Of a DNA stretch of 64,000 bases, positions 10,042 to 21,055 are shown piece by piece; the stretch's first letter is position 1, and every line of letters starts with the position of its first letter. The notes under the pieces are model-generated. The model was not told the origin of the DNA. It saw only the letters and a program-made list of their open reading frames with translations, and ran no database searches. The stretch comes from an uncultured Synechococcaceae cyanobacterium (GTDB lineage: Bacteria; Cyanobacteriota; Cyanobacteriia; PCC-6307; Cyanobiaceae), in NCBI GenBank assembly GCA_902634405.1, contig CACPJY010000002.1:62001-126000 (forward strand). The letters run 5' to 3'. The position numbers were made by a program, and so were the translations under genes.

Positions 10042-11949
10042 TCAATTTACTGTATTCTCTTTAGTTGGTTGCCTTATAGGATTTTTAAGTTGTATTAGTA
10101 TCTGTTTTGGTTCTTGTTTGAATTCTTTTCTTTTTTTTAAAATAGGTTTTTTAGGGAAGTTGATTGATTTGAATTCTTTTTGTATTTCTCTCATGAACTG
10201 TTTCCAAGCCCATGCTGCTTCACCACTTCCACCTTTTGTTTCAGTATTGTTGTCGTGCCCAAACCATATTCCAGTGGTTAATTGCGGAATTGAGCCTATA
10301 AACCACAAATCTCTACTGCCTTCAGAAGTACCAGTTTTCCCAGCAACTTGCCTATTCTCTAATATTGCGGCTATACCTGTGCCGCTATTTACTACTTGTT
10401 GAAGCATCCAGTTAAGTGTGTCTGCAGTATTTTGATCTAAGGCTTTTCTTCCTTTGTTTCCATTTTTTACGTGGCTCCACAGAATCGAATTGTCAGGACC
10501 TCGTATTTCTTCAAAAGGACTGGGTTTGATATATACCCCTCTATTTGCCACAGCTGAATAAGCATTTGTCATGTCAAGCAAGGTTTGTTCATAAGCTCCA
10601 ATCGCTAGGGGATAGTATTTCCCAAGAGGGACTTTATTACCTATACCCAAATCATTTGCTATTTGAATTACAGCCTCAAAGCCAACTTCATCTATAAGTT
10701 TTACTGCCACAGTGTTTAGTGAATTAGTGAAAGCATCTGACAGCGATACTTTCCCCATGTATTTATTCCCAAAGTTATTCGGGCAATATCCTTTCCAACA
10801 GGTTGGATTATCTAAAATTTCATTTTCGGGAATGAATCCTTCTTTTAGTGCTGCTGCATATGGGAAAAGCTTGAATGTTGAGCCTGGTGATCTAAGAGCT
10901 TGAGTTGCTCTGTTGAATTGAGTGTTTTTGAAATCTTTTCCACCGACCATTACTCTTACAAGACCGGTGTTTGGTTGTATTGAAACAAGGGACCCTTCAG
11001 TATTCCCAGGGGTGTATTTTTGTATTATTTTTTGGGCTTTTATTTGCCAGTCTAAATTTAGACTTGTTTTTATTTTCAATCCACCAACTTCAAGTTCTTC
11101 TTTCGTAAGAACTTCTGGCAATTTTCTTGTCACCCAGTCTGTAAAAAAAGGTGCAGGGCTATTGAAATACTTTGGGATGGCAGGTTTTAAATTCACAGAA
11201 CTTCCTTGAGCAAAAGAGGCTTGACTCTCAGTAATAAAGCCAGCTAGGTACATCTTTTGGAGGACGACTGCTCTACGTTTAATTGCTAGATCGATGTTGA
11301 CCAATGGAGAATATAATGAAGGTGCAGGTGGTAATCCTGCAATTAGAGCTGCCTCAGGCAGTGTTAATTGATTAGGCTTTTTTGAGAAGTAAACCCAAGA
11401 AGCATCGGCTATTCCATAGGCTCCTGAACCAAGGTATACATTGTTCAGATACTGCTCAAGTATTTCCTTTTTGCTTAGTTGTCTTTCTAATTTATATGAC
11501 AGTAGAGCTTCTTTAGCTTTTCTAATTAAGTTTCGCTCTTGGTTTAGAAAAATTATTCGCGCTAGTTGTTGAGTGATAGTGCTTCCACCTTGGTTGATAG
11601 ATGCATCTCTTAAATTAGAAATAATTGCTCTACAAATACCCCAAATGTCAACTCCTTTGTGGTAATAGAACCTTCGGTCTTCTGCAGCAATAAAAGCTTT
11701 TTGGATTATTTGAGGTATTTCTTCAAAACTTACCTTTTCACGTGTAGCAGGACCAACTTTCTGAATTATTTTACCATCAGTCGATAAGATTGAAAGAGTA
11801 CCACTACGTCTATATCTTGCAATATTCTTAGAATCTGGGAGCAATGAGTCTATTGCTTGACTAACAAATTTTTCGCTTAATGCAGCTGTAGCGCCAAGGC
11901 CTGATGCTAAGAAAATTAGAAGAAGCCATTGACCTCTACTTCTGCTCAC
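10042..11949 (-). CDS. class A penicillin-binding protein
   Basis: Transglycosylase AAEDRRFYYHKGVD, QGGSTITQQLAR; transpeptidase SPGSTFK, SLN, KTGTS. Confidence 0.93.
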   Translation of the reverse strand: MSRSRGQWLLLIFLASGLGATAALSEKFVSQAIDSLLPDSKNIARYRRSGTLSILSTDGKIIQKVGPATREKVSFEEIPQIIQKAFIAAEDRRFYYHKGVDIWGICRAIISNLRDASINQGGSTITQQLARIIFLNQERNLIRKAKEALLSYKLERQLSKKEILEQYLNNVYLGSGAYGIADASWVYFSKKPNQLTLPEAALIAGLPPAPSLYSPLVNIDLAIKRRAVVLQKMYLAGFITESQASFAQGSSVNLKPAIPKYFNSPAPFFTDWVTRKLPEVLTKEELEVGGLKIKTSLNLDWQIKAQKIIQKYTPGNTEGSLVSIQPNTGLVRVMVGGKDFKNTQFNRATQALRSPGSTFKLFPYAAALKEGFIPENEILDNPTCWKGYCPNNFGNKYMGKVSLSDAFTNSLNTVAVKLIDEVGFEAVIQIANDLGIGNKVPLGKYYPLAIGAYEQTLLDMTNAYSAVANRGVYIKPSPFEEIRGPDNSILWSHVKNGNKGRKALDQNTADTLNWMLQQVVNSGTGIAAILENRQVAGKTGTSEGSRDLWFIGSIPQLTTGIWFGHDNNTETKGGSGEAAWAWKQFMREIQKEFKSINFPKKPILKKRKEFKQEPKQILIQLKNPIRQPTKENTVN

Positions 11950-12899
11950 AATGTTTGAATCAGGGAACTATGGCCAATCGCAATAGCAGTTACTAGCATC
12001 CCTAAAATTAAAAAAGGTTGAGCGCTAGCTTGATATCTAACGTCAAACTCTAATGGATCTCTAAGAAGCCAGATATCTTGGAATGTTATTTGGGGGATTA
12101 TGAGTAAAGTTAATACTACAGCAGCAAACTTTTGTCCAATTAAGATTAAAACAATTACCATTGATATTTGAAAGAAGTCAATCATTCCAGCACTTATCCA
12201 ACTTGCTTTCTTTATGCCAAACTCGACTGGAAGAGAATTAAGACCTAATTTCTTATCGCCCTCTACACTTTTAAAATCGTTTATTATTGCTATCCCAAGG
12301 CCAGAAAGACTATATGCCAAAGTTAAAAGGGTTGTTGTAAAAGTTAGATGGCCAAAAAGTGCTTGGCCTGCCCACCAAGGAAGGGCTATATAGCTAGCTC
12401 CGAGTGCATAGTTGCCTATCCAGCCATTTTGCTTGAGTTTTAGAGGTGGTGCTGAATAAATAAAACTTACAAAAGAACCTCCCAATGCAAGGAAAAACAG
12501 GACTGGTGTTTTGTGACCTGCCCATAAATCAAGACCATATGCAGTAAGAAGTCCTCCTAGTAGAAGTACCCAAATTTGAATTAAAACTTGTGATAAGGGG
12601 ATTGCTCCTGAAGGGATAGGTCTATATGGTTCGTTAATTGCGTCTATATCTCGATCGTAATAGTCATTAATGGTTTGAGTGTACCCAGTAAGCAAAGGTC
12701 CGCTCATGACCATGCATGCGGCGGCTGCTAGAACGTCTTGCAATCGCCATTGATAATTGCCACTTGCTGCTGCTCCACATACAACCCCCCAAAGAAGAGG
12801 AATCCATGTGACTGGCTTCATTAGCTGCAAGCGCAACTTCCAGATGTTTTTAGTTCCCGAAGCATCTTTGATGCCTAGGAGCTGCCGTGCATCACTCAT
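11946..12899 (-). CDS. chlG: chlorophyll synthase
   Basis: UbiA-family; NDYYDRDIDAINEPYRPIPSGAI; NDFKSVEGDKKLGLNSLPV; overlaps the PBP start by 4 nt. Confidence 0.95.
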   Translation of the reverse strand: MSDARQLLGIKDASGTKNIWKLRLQLMKPVTWIPLLWGVVCGAAASGNYQWRLQDVLAAAACMVMSGPLLTGYTQTINDYYDRDIDAINEPYRPIPSGAIPLSQVLIQIWVLLLGGLLTAYGLDLWAGHKTPVLFFLALGGSFVSFIYSAPPLKLKQNGWIGNYALGASYIALPWWAGQALFGHLTFTTTLLTLAYSLSGLGIAIINDFKSVEGDKKLGLNSLPVEFGIKKASWISAGMIDFFQISMVIVLILIGQKFAAVVLTLLIIPQITFQDIWLLRDPLEFDVRYQASAQPFLILGMLVTAIAIGHSSLIQTL

Positions 12900-12909
12900 T
12901 AGTTAGGCC

Positions 12910-13143
12910 TTAGGCGCGAACTATTTCACTGCCGAAGAACCAGCTGGTTTTTCCATCGCTGAGTTCTAAGACAACACCGATGTCACCACCATCTGTCATC
13001 TTGTAGTCAACGATGGTTCCTCTTGAATTTTGTTCCAGGAGTTCTTTTAGAGCACCTGGAATGCGGTCACGGACTTGTTCAAGGTCAACTCTGACCTTTG
13101 AACCAATTTTAAAAGCTGTGGCAGCCTGGGACATGGCCTGCAA
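12910..13143 (-). CDS. conserved cyanobacterial small protein (DUF2862-like)
   Basis: FKIGSKVRVDLEQVRDRIPGALKELL...GTIVDYKMTDGGDIGVVLELSDG. Confidence 0.7.
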   Translation of the reverse strand: MQAMSQAATAFKIGSKVRVDLEQVRDRIPGALKELLEQNSRGTIVDYKMTDGGDIGVVLELSDGKTSWFFGSEIVRA

Positions 13144-13196
13144 GGCTTGATAGGTGGCGCAACCCTAACAGCCACTAGTTCATTTCATCTAACTCA

Positions 13197-13997
13197 ATGG
13201 TCGCTCTTCGTTTAATTCCTTGTCTTGATGTGGCAAACGGTCGAGTCGTTAAAGGTGTCAATTTTGTTGATCTAAGGGATGCTGGGGACCCTGTTGAACT
13301 GGCTTGTCTTTACAGTCAGGCAGGAGCTGACGAGTTGGTATTTCTTGATATTGCTGCAACAAATGAAGGAAGAAAGACTCTCCTTGATTTAGTTCGACGC
13401 ACTGCAAAGTCTGTAACGATTCCTTTTACTGTTGGTGGTGGTATTTCTTCAATAGACGCTATTACCGATCTTTTGAGGGCAGGAGCTGATAAGGTCAGCT
13501 TAAATTCTTCTGCTGTTCGTGAGCCAGAATTAGTATCCAATGGTGCTTCTCGATTTGGTAGTCAGTGCATAGTTGTAGCTATTGATGCCAAGAGAAGGGA
13601 TGGTACAAATCGTGGTTGGGATGTTTTTGTAAAAGGGGGTCGAGAAAATACAGGTTTAGATGTTTTGGACTGGGCAAAACGCGTGAATAAGTTGGGTGCA
13701 GGGGAAATCTTGCTTACATCAATGGATGGAGATGGAACACAGGCTGGTTACGATATAGAACTAACTCGAGCCGTGTCAGATGCTGTATCAGTTCCAGTAA
13801 TTGCTTCTGGCGGAGCTGGTTGTATAGAACATATTGCAGAAGTATTTATAAAAGGGAAAGCTTCGGCTGCTCTTTTAGCTTCTTTATTGCATGATCAGGT
13901 TTTGACTGTTGAGCAGATAAAAACTGATTTAATTAGTAGAAAACTTCCAATTAGACCAATTGAAAGAATAGACCTTAATAAACTTGGTACTAGTTAA
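13197..13997 (+). CDS. hisF: imidazole glycerol phosphate synthase subunit HisF
   Basis: [32 protein letters not shown]. Confidence 0.98.
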   Translation: MVALRLIPCLDVANGRVVKGVNFVDLRDAGDPVELACLYSQAGADELVFLDIAATNEGRKTLLDLVRRTAKSVTIPFTVGGGISSIDAITDLLRAGADKVSLNSSAVREPELVSNGASRFGSQCIVVAIDAKRRDGTNRGWDVFVKGGRENTGLDVLDWAKRVNKLGAGEILLTSMDGDGTQAGYDIELTRAVSDAVSVPVIASGGAGCIEHIAEVFIKGKASAALLASLLHDQVLTVEQIKTDLISRKLPIRPIERIDLNKLGTS

Positions 13998-14183
13998 TAC
14001 TCATTGGTTTGTCCAAAAAAAGTATAATTTATAGAAAAATAAATATTTTTGGTATATACATATTTATATAAAAACTTATCTTTTGCTCTAATTCTATTAT
14101 TAAGTTTATTTCTAATTACTTATGAGTCATAGGCTTATCTAATTTAGTCTATTGAAGAAATCGTCACTTCAACTGATCTCAAT

Positions 14184-14885
14184 TTGGAACCAGGAAACCC
14201 TAAGGCTGTTAAAGAATTGTTCAATGCTATAGCTCCCAGCTATGACAGGTTAAATGACTTATTTAGTTTTGGATTGCATAGGTTGTGGAAGCGTCAATTG
14301 ATTGCATCTCTTACCCCTTCTCCTGGGGAGCATTGGGTTGATCTTTGTTGTGGGACTGGAGACCTTGCATTGCTTTTGTCCAAGGAGGTCGGTCCTAGTG
14401 GGAGTGTTTTAGGACTGGACTGTTCAGGTCAATCCTTGGTATTAGCTCAAAAACGTTCTTTGAAAATGCCGTGGCTTAATTTGAAATGGATAGAAGCAGA
14501 TCTTTTTGATAATGGACTTCCTTCAAACAGTTTTGAGGGGGTGGCAATGGCTTATGGCCTAAGGAATTTGCATGACCCTTTTGAAGGCCTTGTAGAGATT
14601 AGGCGGCTCTTAAAGCCTGGAGCAAGGGCAGGTGTTTTAGATTTCCAATCAGGACAGGAATCAAAATTTGGAAATAGATTTCAGACCTTTTACTTGCGTC
14701 AATTTGTAGTTCCACTTGCTTCAAAACTGGGTTTTAAGGATCATTACGCATACATAGAAAAAAGCTTGAAACTTTTTCCGAATGGACCTTCTCTGGTGAA
14801 AATGTCGATTGAAGCTGGCTTCTCTTCAGCTAGCTATCACCCATTTGCTTTTGGACAAATGGGAACCTTGCTATTACATGCGTAA
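14184..14885 (+). CDS. ubiE/menG: demethylmenaquinone / 2-phytyl-1,4-naphthoquinone methyltransferase
   Basis: FNAIAPSYDRLNDLFSFGLHRLWKR; CCGTGDLALLLS; GLRNLHDP. Confidence 0.92.
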   Translation: MEPGNPKAVKELFNAIAPSYDRLNDLFSFGLHRLWKRQLIASLTPSPGEHWVDLCCGTGDLALLLSKEVGPSGSVLGLDCSGQSLVLAQKRSLKMPWLNLKWIEADLFDNGLPSNSFEGVAMAYGLRNLHDPFEGLVEIRRLLKPGARAGVLDFQSGQESKFGNRFQTFYLRQFVVPLASKLGFKDHYAYIEKSLKLFPNGPSLVKMSIEAGFSSASYHPFAFGQMGTLLLHA

Positions 14886-14957
14886 TAGCTAACCAGTAGA
14901 AAGACTCATGCGGTAAAGCAATGAGATCAGTTATGAAGAAAATATTAAGAGGAGGCT

Positions 14958-15311
14958 TTGATGGCTTTCCCTATCCCCTCTCTACTAAGTTCAATTCATG
15001 AACTACTCTATGAAGTTCAATGGCTGGAAGGCTTGATTTTAGTTAGCGAGGGTAGAAAGGCTTCTTTTATTTCAATTTCTCAGCTAGACCCCTTATTCGA
15101 AAGGCTTAGAGCACATCCAAAGGGATCAATAGTTGCAGAAAAACTTTGTTTATCCCTTTATGAGACATATGAGGATGGTGCAGCAAAGCCAGTACTTGTT
15201 TTGCAAGGTAATGGAGGCTTTTGGTTAGGCGTTATTGGTATTGGAAAACAACACTATGAGAATATCTACAATATTGCACATTTGAACAGATGCCTTGAAC
15301 TTTCCATTTAG
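14958..15311 (+). CDS. conserved hypothetical protein
   Basis: Complete ORF after purine-rich upstream sequence (aagaggag). Confidence 0.6.
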   Translation: MMAFPIPSLLSSIHELLYEVQWLEGLILVSEGRKASFISISQLDPLFERLRAHPKGSIVAEKLCLSLYETYEDGAAKPVLVLQGNGGFWLGVIGIGKQHYENIYNIAHLNRCLELSI

Positions 15312-15506
15312 ATCATTCAACCATTTAAAGTTTTTACATAAAGCCATAAAAACTAAAATTTAGTACAATTTAAAGTCTAATTTTTTGCAAAAAATTATCT
15401 GGATAATGAGATGTCAAGATTATATTAATCTACACATTAAATAAAATATAAATTTTCTATACTCTATGGTGTAGAATAGAAAGTCGAGAAAACACAAAAC
15501 TCAAAG

Positions 15507-16502
15507 TTGCTTATCACTCGAACCCCTTTCAGGATATCTTTTTATGGGGGTGGTCTAGATTATCCATCGTGGTATAAGAATAATCAATCAATTGTTTTAT
15601 GTGGAGGCTTGGATTACTATTGTTATCAAACTGTCCGAAATTTCCCCCCCTTCTTTGAAAATAAATATAGAGCTGCATATTCAAAAATAGAACTTGTCAA
15701 TGAAATAAATGATATTCAACATCCCGCAATTAGAGAAGCTGTAAGGACCTATAGTAGAGGTAAACCTGTTGAAGTTTCTCATATTGGTGATCTTCCCGCA
15801 AGAAGCGGAATTGGAAGTTCATCTGCATTTACTGTAGGACTGATTCTTTCTTTGAACGCTCTTAATGGTGATTATATAGGCTGCAATCAGTTGGCCCAGG
15901 AGGCTATTAGACTCGAACAAGATGTAATGAAAGAAAAAGTAGGTTTTCAAGATCAGTGCGCATCATCATTTGGAGGATTAGTGCTTATCAAAGCCAATAA
16001 TGAATCAATAAGCCCTAAAAGGTTTATTGTATCTAGGGAATACAAAGAACACATCTCTAGTTCATTATTAATGGGATTTAATGGGCTAAGTAGATATTCA
16101 TCCATTAGTTCTAATAGAACTATTAAGAGTATAGAGACTGGTTTCCACAAAAGTCTTTTAGAAGATCTTTATCAATTGTCAATAAGTGGAGTTGAGGCAT
16201 TCTCTAAACAACTAGATATTGATAAACATGCTGAAATTACTAAAAAAAGTAGGGATATAAAGATGCGACTAAATGGAGACATAAAGGATATAAATACATT
16301 AGAACTTATTGAGACTAGTGAAAAAGCGGGATCTCTTTGTACTCGATTCATGGGAGCTGGGGGAGGGGGGTTCTTTGTATGCTGGGCACCTCAATCAAAT
16401 CACCAGAAAATAATAGACTCTCTACCTACTATTAAAACTTGGGTTAAAGTAAGATTTAGCACAACTGGCAGTCAAGTTATTTTTGCAGACCAGACTTTAT
16501 AA
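15507..16502 (+). CDS. GHMP-family sugar kinase (D-glycero-D-manno-heptose 7-phosphate kinase-like)
   Basis: RTPFRISFYGGGLDYPSW; DLPARSGIGSSSAFTVGLI; FMGAGGGGFF; TTG start. Confidence 0.88.
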   Translation: MLITRTPFRISFYGGGLDYPSWYKNNQSIVLCGGLDYYCYQTVRNFPPFFENKYRAAYSKIELVNEINDIQHPAIREAVRTYSRGKPVEVSHIGDLPARSGIGSSSAFTVGLILSLNALNGDYIGCNQLAQEAIRLEQDVMKEKVGFQDQCASSFGGLVLIKANNESISPKRFIVSREYKEHISSSLLMGFNGLSRYSSISSNRTIKSIETGFHKSLLEDLYQLSISGVEAFSKQLDIDKHAEITKKSRDIKMRLNGDIKDINTLELIETSEKAGSLCTRFMGAGGGGFFVCWAPQSNHQKIIDSLPTIKTWVKVRFSTTGSQVIFADQTL

Positions 16503-16699
16503 AGTTATATTGTTTGGAAAATAATCAGAAATTGTCTTCAAAAATTAATCTTAAAACTGATCGCATCACTTGTGAAGGACCTCTTTCCCAAGAGTAACGA
16601 TCTATGTATACTTTTTGAATCGAAATATCATGAGATTGAGAGAATGGCTTTGATTTTTCAAATCTTGGTTTATAATTAAATTACTTAACCCTATTTATA

Positions 16700-16903
16700 A
16701 TGGCGCCAACTGCGAGTGAAAAAAAGGAAGAGGTTAAAAAACACCTAAAGAAACTTCGTCGCGATTTACGTACCATGCATACTGCTGTCACTGAAAACCA
16801 AACATTGCCTGACCCTGAAGTCGTGAAAACTGTAATGAGTCAAATGGAGGAGCTCCTTGAGTACTTGGAACCGAAGAGTTCCCGCAAGTCCAAAAAGAAA
16901 TAA
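16700..16903 (+). CDS. small lysine-rich conserved hypothetical protein
   Basis: Complete ORF, coding-like composition. Confidence 0.6.
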   Translation: MAPTASEKKEEVKKHLKKLRRDLRTMHTAVTENQTLPDPEVVKTVMSQMEELLEYLEPKSSRKSKKK

Positions 16904-16963
16904 AAGAATTATCTGTAATCTTTAAGAAATTTCATTTATCCATTATTAACTATCTTATCGAAT

Positions 16964-16996
16964 TGATTTATCAAAATTGTAAATTTTGATAAATCA
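16964..16996. terminator. perfect hairpin, 15-bp arms with 3-nt loop
   Basis: tgatttatcaaaatt gta aattttgataaatca; intergenic. Confidence 0.6.
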
Positions 16997-17106
16997 CAAC
17001 CACTAGTAATTATTTTCTTTATATGGGTAAAATATATTTCAGTAAACCTTACTATTTGCCTTCTTAAGGATATTCCAATTAATCATATCTCTTCTCTTAT
17101 AGTGAA

Positions 17107-18000
17107 ATGACCCATTTATATACGCAAGAGAGATTTAAGCAAATATCTGCTGTTGTTGTTTGGTATAAACCCGAGCAAAGTTATATAAGAAATTTGAAAT
17201 CCTATTCTAAATTTTTAGGACATACTTGGGTTATTGATAACTCGGTTTTAGATCATTCAAAATGGGTCGATCATTTGGATTCAGTTAGTTATATTTCTCT
17301 AAAAGGGAATTATGGGATAGCTCATGCTATCAATAGGGGATGTTCTCAGGCAATAGACAAAGGTTATAAATTTATTCTAACAATGGATCAGGACAGTTCA
17401 TTTAAGGATCATTCAATAACAAAGCATATTAAAGATGCATTGATCCTTTTTCGTGACCCTTTAGTTACAATTGTCGCTCCTATATTTGATACCAGCTGTA
17501 ACCCCATTGACACTATGCCTTTTCAGGCTTCAGCCGCTATTTCCTCTGGAAACCTTCTTAGATTATCGGCTTGGAATTTTCTAGGTGGTTTAGAAACTAA
17601 ATTCTTTATGGATCAGATAGATCATGAGTTTTGTATGCGGATTCAGCAGAGTAATTTTAAAATTTTTATTAATCCCTCAGTCTATATGGAACATAAGATT
17701 GGAAACCCAATTACTAAACGAATTTTAGGTAAGGAATTTACCTCTACAAATCATTATTGGGGCCAGAGATACTATTTTATGAGGAATTCTCTTTATATAA
17801 GATCAAAATATCCTAAACATTCAAAAGCATTATATCTATATATAAAAGATATTCTAATATTGATTTTGACAATCATTCTCCTTGAAAAAGATATTTTTAG
17901 AAAGCTCTTAGCTATTTTTCTTGGTGTCTTTGATTTTATATTTAATAGATTTGGTTCACTTCAAGATAATCATCCTATCTTCTTCAAGAATGCCAAATAG
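17107..18000 (+). CDS. glycosyltransferase family 2 (rhamnosyltransferase-like)
   Basis: VVVWYKPEQSYIRNL; GNYGIAHAINRGCSQA; LTMDQDSSF; FFMDQIDHEFCMR. Confidence 0.85.
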   Translation: MTHLYTQERFKQISAVVVWYKPEQSYIRNLKSYSKFLGHTWVIDNSVLDHSKWVDHLDSVSYISLKGNYGIAHAINRGCSQAIDKGYKFILTMDQDSSFKDHSITKHIKDALILFRDPLVTIVAPIFDTSCNPIDTMPFQASAAISSGNLLRLSAWNFLGGLETKFFMDQIDHEFCMRIQQSNFKIFINPSVYMEHKIGNPITKRILGKEFTSTNHYWGQRYYFMRNSLYIRSKYPKHSKALYLYIKDILILILTIILLEKDIFRKLLAIFLGVFDFIFNRFGSLQDNHPIFFKNAK

Positions 18001-18997
18001 TCTTATGCCTTTATACTCTAACGCTTTAAATCAGGGAATTTCAGTTGCAATATGTACATATAATGGTCAAAACTATATTAACGAACAATTATTAAGTATC
18101 TCAAAGCAATCAATTTTACCAGATGAAGTTATTATTTGTGATGATGCCTCTACAGATCAAACTGTTCAAACAATTAATAGGTTCATTGACTCATCTAATT
18201 TAAATATTAAATTATTTACTAATCCTTTTAATATTGGCTATACCAGCAACTTTGAAAGATGCTTGAATTACTGTTCTTATGATTATATTTTTCTTTCAGA
18301 TCAAGATGATGTTTGGGATTCCAATAAGATTGAAGCAATTATTCCTTTCTTTCAGACAAATAAGAACATTTTAGGCGTTACTCATGATGGTCGTCTTGTC
18401 GATGAAAAGCTAAAATGGTCTGGAATGACGAAAAATTGTCAAATCAGAGATGGTTATGGACCTAATATAAAGTGTATCACTGGTGCTTTGAGTTGTATAA
18501 GAAAGGACGCTTTGAAATTTATATTGCCAATTCCTGTAAATATTAGAGGCCATGACATATGGATGAACTATATTTTCGAATACCTGCCTAACCTTTGGAT
18601 CTTTAGTGATTCAATTCTCCAAGATCTTAGAAGGCACCCGGACAATACATCTCAATGGGTTGTAAATTCATTTTCTAAAATAGGTTTTTTTGATGTGTTT
18701 AAAGATCAAATTCAAACACAGCCCTCTGTCGACTACCAAGACAGGCTAACTATGAATCATCAATTTAAAATTAGGCTTAGTAATATTACTTTGAATGAGT
18801 TAGATCCCTTCTCACCCGATTTTTCAGATATTATCAGAAAAGTTAATTTAGAACATAACGCTATTATCTTAAGGCAATCTTTAGTTAATGATAATTCGAA
18901 GCCATCTCGTATTCTTAAAGCCTTTAAGTTGTATTTAAGTGGAGGTTACTCTTTTTTTAATGGTTACAAGAGTCTTGCTAGGGATTTATTTAGATAA
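17990..18997 (+). CDS. glycosyltransferase family 2
   Basis: ISVAICTYNGQNYINEQLLSISKQSILPDEVIICDDASTDQT; FLSDQDDVW; start set to internal ATG overlapping the upstream stop. Confidence 0.88.
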   Translation: MPNSLMPLYSNALNQGISVAICTYNGQNYINEQLLSISKQSILPDEVIICDDASTDQTVQTINRFIDSSNLNIKLFTNPFNIGYTSNFERCLNYCSYDYIFLSDQDDVWDSNKIEAIIPFFQTNKNILGVTHDGRLVDEKLKWSGMTKNCQIRDGYGPNIKCITGALSCIRKDALKFILPIPVNIRGHDIWMNYIFEYLPNLWIFSDSILQDLRRHPDNTSQWVVNSFSKIGFFDVFKDQIQTQPSVDYQDRLTMNHQFKIRLSNITLNELDPFSPDFSDIIRKVNLEHNAIILRQSLVNDNSKPSRILKAFKLYLSGGYSFFNGYKSLARDLFR

Positions 18998-19365
18998 ATA
19001 TCTAAAATTTCAATTGCCCAACCTAATCCAATTCCAGTATTTTACTTACTTTTTTCATCTTATTCTATTGATTTGGAACAAGCTTACATTAGCTTCCTCT
19101 TCAATTAGGATCTACACTTCTCCATTGTTCTTTTCAGAGTTAACCATTTTTTCTTGATTTCATTACGCAATTAATACCACTATTGTTATTAGTTCCTATC
19201 AATCCAATGATCTTTCTTTCTTCTAACAATTTTAGTATCACATCTACACTCCCTAATGCTTATCATGCCGAATTTGAATATCCATTTAATAGTCAATTCC
19301 TAGACACTATTTTTTAGTCTTCAGATCTAAATGATATAATTATTACCTATCAAGTTCGTCATGAA

Positions 19366-20304
19366 ATGATTATCACACAAGAAAATAAAATAGAGCTATT
19401 TTCTCAGGGCTGGACTATTGTAAAAATGAGATTCACCAGAAAGGATCTTCATCGTTATAAGTCAGCCTTGTTAGCCCTTAGAGACAAGGCTTTACATACT
19501 AATTACCCCCTTAGAAGATGTTACTTTCCACATGTTTCCTCAGATAATATCGCTGCTATCGAATCACCTTTCAATCATCTTATTCTGAATGATGAGGTTA
19601 AGGAGTTCTTTCAAAGACTGGAACTTGGTCAAACTATAAGAACACTATTGGGTTGGGATGATGTATACCTACAACTTGCAAGACTTTTTACTATGAAAAA
19701 CTATAAATATCGAGGTAATTGGCATTTTGATTTTTCAAACTGGGATGGCAATCTAGTCCAAATTTCTTCAATTCAGGTTGCTGTATATCTACAAGATCAA
19801 GATGGATTCAGAATTATTAAACCACCATTAGATATTTCAAGTATCGAACAAAATTCTTTATCTAAGCTCCCAAGCAATCGGGATTTAATTTTTAAACTAC
19901 CACCTGACTTTTATTCAGAGATTCGGGGAGAAGAAGGTTCTGTTTTATTCTTTGCACCTGGTTTACTCCACCAGGGAAATTCTAATATTGATAGACTTGA
20001 TTTTCACTTTAGGTTCTCTAATAACTTAGGAAAAGATAACAATTTACAATATAAGAGTCCCGTTGACTCCTTTGTAGATTTTCAAATGCCAGATTATTAT
20101 TGTGAGGAATTTGATATTAATCATGATACTTATAGTCCACGAGATATTAAACCCTCTAATTATATTAAATTTAAAAATACATTAAATTACTATACAGCAT
20201 TTGCAAATATAACATATTTTCTAAAATATTTAGCTAGAAATAAAAATAGTTCTTTAGAACCTTGGAAGGTAGATATCTTTGCGAACACTATATTTCAACA
20301 TTAA
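19366..20304 (+). CDS. phytanoyl-CoA dioxygenase-like Fe(II)/2OG oxygenase
   Basis: NWHFDFSNWDG; GSVLFFAPGLLHQGNSN; overall layout. Confidence 0.6.
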   Translation: MIITQENKIELFSQGWTIVKMRFTRKDLHRYKSALLALRDKALHTNYPLRRCYFPHVSSDNIAAIESPFNHLILNDEVKEFFQRLELGQTIRTLLGWDDVYLQLARLFTMKNYKYRGNWHFDFSNWDGNLVQISSIQVAVYLQDQDGFRIIKPPLDISSIEQNSLSKLPSNRDLIFKLPPDFYSEIRGEEGSVLFFAPGLLHQGNSNIDRLDFHFRFSNNLGKDNNLQYKSPVDSFVDFQMPDYYCEEFDINHDTYSPRDIKPSNYIKFKNTLNYYTAFANITYFLKYLARNKNSSLEPWKVDIFANTIFQH

Positions 20305-20620
20305 ATACCATTTCTATCGCTTATGTAAGCCTTTAATGCAATATACTTATATTCTTTATATGCATTCACTCTATTAATAACCAAATGATCAATAGTAAGT
20401 CATTCCTATCGCTGATTTTAATCCCCCCGATCTTCATACTCTCGTACTCCTTCATCTACTTCATTTCTCAAGATACTATCCACATTTTTTTTCTGAATAC
20501 CTGAATGGCATATTTATCAATAATGTGGTATTCATATTTCCTCCCACCAACGGATTCGTGTTTATCTTAGTATAGACTACATTCTTAGAACCATTTCTTT
20601 CTATAGGATCGCGAGAGACG

Positions 20621-20827
20621 ATGATTGATCCATATACACTTGAGCAGTGCAAGAATCATAAGGATCTTAGACAGATTAAAATTAAGAACTTGGAACACGC
20701 TATAGAACAGTCAGAAGCTATCATTTCAGAATCTAAAATTAATAGTGATTCTTTGTCCTTCTTGAGAAGGAAGGTCGCTGACTCAAGACAAGATCTAGAA
20801 GTGCTTTATTTGATGGATGATCAGTAA
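20621..20827 (+). CDS. small hypothetical protein, coiled-coil-like
   Basis: ORF track, heptad-like composition. Confidence 0.45.
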   Translation: MIDPYTLEQCKNHKDLRQIKIKNLEHAIEQSEAIISESKINSDSLSFLRRKVADSRQDLEVLYLMDDQ

Positions 20828-21055
20828 AAAAAGTGACCTTTCATTAAACTTCGTCAGTCAGATGATAAGTATAACAACAAACTTAAGTCCCCAACTTTTA
20901 GAAAATGGTCCGAATTACGTAAATTATGTCCCATTAGATATTTAGGAAATACAAATATCTCTCTCTTAATAATGATGATTTTGATATGTGCTTTTACAAT
21001 GTATAAGACCCTGCTACAAATGCTTTACTAGTCACTTCAATAGGATGCTTTAAGT

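Noticed and set aside
10118-11209. Plus-strand ORFs opposite the PBP gene
   Set aside because: Antisense shadows of a well-supported penicillin-binding protein
19000-19365. Short ORF 18939-19157 after the GT2 gene
   Set aside because: Overlaps the GT2 3' end out of frame; no coding character
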